A stretch of DNA of 30,945 nucleotides from Pleurotus djamor (Eukaryota > Basidiomycota > Agaricomycetes > Agaricales > Pleurotaceae), in assembly GCA_029747585.1 (NCBI GenBank), contig JAPEVF010000543.1:1-30945 (forward strand). The letters are read 5' to 3'. The translations under genes were made by a program, and so were the position numbers. Shown piece by piece: positions 28,950 to 30,945 of this stretch. Every line of letters starts with the position of its first letter. The first letter of the stretch is position 1. The notes under the pieces were generated by a model, which did not search any database, was not told the origin of the DNA, and was given only the letters and a program-made list of their open reading frames with translations.

Positions 28950-30671
28950 TCAACTAGAAGATGAGGGTTCAGGCACATAGGGCTTGATACGAAAGCCTTT
29001 TGCCTTTGCGGTCTGCATGCCTTCGGAAACATTTTCAGGACGCTTTCCCTTGACATTCAGCTTCTGATTATCCTTGCATCTCTCTGTAGCGCTGTCGTCG
29101 TGGCGCTTGGCAGCATCTTGGCGAGTAAAGCTTGAGAAACGGAGGGGAGGGTCAATGAGCATCCTCTATATCTAACAAAACATCGAGAGGACTAACATCC
29201 ATCCACAACGGACACAAGACCATAGTATCTTATGCACACGACAGCGTTTTGAACGGTGTGCGTAAGTGGTGCTCTCGGTGACTAGGGCGTCGCAATTCGT
29301 GCATTTGTACTAACAATGAAGATATAAATGAATGGCCCGTCATAAGACTGCTCAAGACGCATTATTCTTACCTTTTGGTCGCCTGTATCTGTTACAACAA
29401 GGGTGAAGCCTTTGATGTGTTTCGTAACGGATTGAGATTCGCCCATGGAAGCGCTTGAACGAAGGGTAGGCATTGCAGACGTAGGAGGGACATTCTGCAA
29501 GTCCGTGGTTGAATCGACATCAGCCTGGTTCCGAGCTCCTCGGTCTTGGAGCTGAGGAATGGGTTGGGGCAGCTGGAAGTTGAAATAGAGAGGAGTGGTT
29601 GAACTCTCTGAAGCACGAGCTGGGTCGTTGCTTCTGTCGACTCGGCTTGGGCCAGCATTTGCCTGAAGGGGAACAGGCTGTCGAGTGATGCGGGTAGAAG
29701 CGGAAAGTGTAGTCTTAGTTTGAGATCGGCGGTCAATGGCCGAGGACACTTCCGGAACGGGTGATGCGATGGGTTCGTCACGCGGAAGGGTGGGCATTGG
29801 ACCATAAGTCCAATCNGGGGGGTACGCAGAGAGGGTCTGGTATTGCTGCGAACGTCTCCTCAAAAGAGAAGGCAGGCGCGGGCACACTCGCTAGGAATGC
29901 GGGGAGAGTACTGTGACCGTGTCGGTACACTTGTTCTTCATGTCGGTAGAGACTGGTAGCAGGTTGTTGACGTCGCGAAGACACGGGGGCGGGACAGTTC
30001 TCCGTTCCAGCAGCTAAATAATTTTCATCGCGACATTTTCCGCGTTGTTGACGGATTGAACTAGAAGCCAGCTCTTGCTGACCTCCAGGAGGAACAAAGT
30101 TTTGGGTGTTGAGGTCCCTTGCGGCGAGGGTAAGCGGAGGGTGGGCTAGGCGGTCAGCCGTGGATGTGACTTTGGTGGGAACGGACGGAGATGCGGGCTC
30201 GTCATCGAACTGAATGAAATCAAACAGGTCATGAGGCTCATCAGGAGCATTGTCGCCATACTCATCGAAGCTGGGTACAGGGTGGCGACTCTGAGAGAGT
30301 TCAAATGGAGATTTTGGTTCACTTGGAGTCCGGCCACGAGTTGTGTCATCGACGTGAAAACAACAGTCCTCGTTCGCGTCGCGTCGGTCACCGACTGGAG
30401 GCTGTTCTGGTGGGCCACAATGGGGTTGAACGCGAGATGTTGTGATGGAGAACGACAAGGTCGCGTCTGGCTTCATGGTCTGTGGCTGTCGATGAACTGC
30501 TGGAGAGTGAGACAATGCGGGTGTGTGGTGGTTATCTTGGTCTGACGGGGGCTCCTCGCGTGATTCCTGGTATATCAGGTCACAAACGAGCGCGTCAAGT
30601 GGATCTAGAGGTGTGTGGTCTACGAAGGGGGCGAAGTCCAGCTCGCCCTCGATGTCGAAAACGCATGCCAT
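28950..30671 (-). CDS. Putative zinc-finger protein with two C-terminal C2HC fingers
   Basis: Three exons (30671-29372, 29309-29197, 29130-28950) join in frame to 530 residues once the N at 29816, beside a run of six C on the coding strand, is counted as an extra base; both frames around it are otherwise long and open. Residues 1-430 are acidic at the start (MACVFDIEGELDF), then Pro/Ser/Gln-rich and probably disordered. The C-terminal hundred residues hold two Cys/His clusters: C436-x2-C439-x11-H451-x4-C456 and C465-x2-C468-x12-H481-x7-C489, followed by a basic tail (KLNVKGKRPENV). This looks like a pair of degenerate C2H2-type fingers. A DNA-binding regulator is the natural inference. No named family is recognised. 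The left intron junctions are clean, with GTAAG and GTTAG donors. Confidence 0.72.
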
Positions 30672-30945
30672 TTGCTGTGCGGAGCGATGTGGTGTGGCTT
30701 AGGGTGGGTAGCAAAGGAAGATGGGATGGGGTGAGGTGGGAGAGGAGGCAGCCCGATGAGTGGGTGAGGATGCTCCGAGGAAGAGAAAGAGTCGAGAGAA
30801 AGTTGTCGCGATGTGGTATGGTGTGGTGGGGGTAGAAGAAGGTAAGGGGATGGGTGAAGGTAGAGGAGGATGTTGCGCAATGTGCGGATGAGGATGGTAG
30901 GAGGAAGAGAAAGAGTTGAGAGAACGACGTCGTAATAGTGTGGAA
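30672..30945. other. Promoter region of the zinc-finger gene
   Basis: About 270 bases to the window edge, strongly G-rich on the plus strand (CT-rich on the coding strand), typical of a fungal pyrimidine-rich leader. No upstream gene is visible. Confidence 0.5.

Noticed and set aside
1..30945. Transposon, LTR element or CRISPR array
   Set aside because: No long terminal repeats, transposase or reverse-transcriptase motifs, or regularly spaced repeats were seen; duplicated sequence is explained by paralogous genes.

Overview
The window reads as nuclear DNA of a basidiomycete fungus, most likely a mushroom-forming agaricomycete. Nearly every gene is cut by several short GT-AG introns (about 47-70 nt, occasionally to about 160), genes lie on both strands with gaps of a few hundred bases, and the families are fungal: a short secreted tyrosinase, a class 3 lipase, receptor-like proteins with a beta-rich ectodomain and one membrane helix, a Kex2-type peptide precursor, a long RhoGAP, Cdc6 and Spc25. 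No rRNA, tRNA, CRISPR array or intact transposon was found by eye.

Layout. 1-2939: two tandem minus-strand paralogues of an unrecognised four-helix membrane family, the first running off the left edge. 3800-4022 (+): a tiny membrane protein resembling BRI3-type proteins. 4549-6128 (+) and 6328-7770 (-): a convergent pair of secreted enzymes, tyrosinase and lipase. 8439-11831 (-): Cdc6 and the kinetochore protein Spc25 in tandem, with MCB-like ACGCGT elements in their upstream regions. 12306-13668 (+): a single-pass glycoprotein-like protein. 14130-14300 (-): precursor of a 20-residue cysteine-rich peptide. 15120-19303 (-): long RhoGAP. 20037-21547 (-): mitochondrial carrier. 22281-24293 (-): a longer paralogue of the 12306 protein. 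25053-26174 (-): a lysine/alanine-rich protein of unknown function. 26540-27788 (-): a short-chain dehydrogenase/reductase. 28950-30671 (-): a putative zinc-finger protein.

Exons were assembled by hand from splice signals, frame continuity and family motifs. All multi-exon models close in frame. Three genes (15120-19303, 25053-26174, 28950-30671) close only if a single ambiguous base N beside a homopolymer is treated as an extra base. The genes do not form one metabolic pathway. The most coherent functional pair is cdc6-spc25, both expected to be cell-cycle regulated and both with ACGCGT upstream.

The most notable points are: the Kex2-type peptide precursor; 11-nt and 15-nt microexons in the reductase and lipase; catalytic codons split by introns in three unrelated enzymes; a GC-AG intron in the carrier; two paralogous receptor-like proteins whose cytoplasmic tails differ greatly; and the tandem four-helix membrane family.
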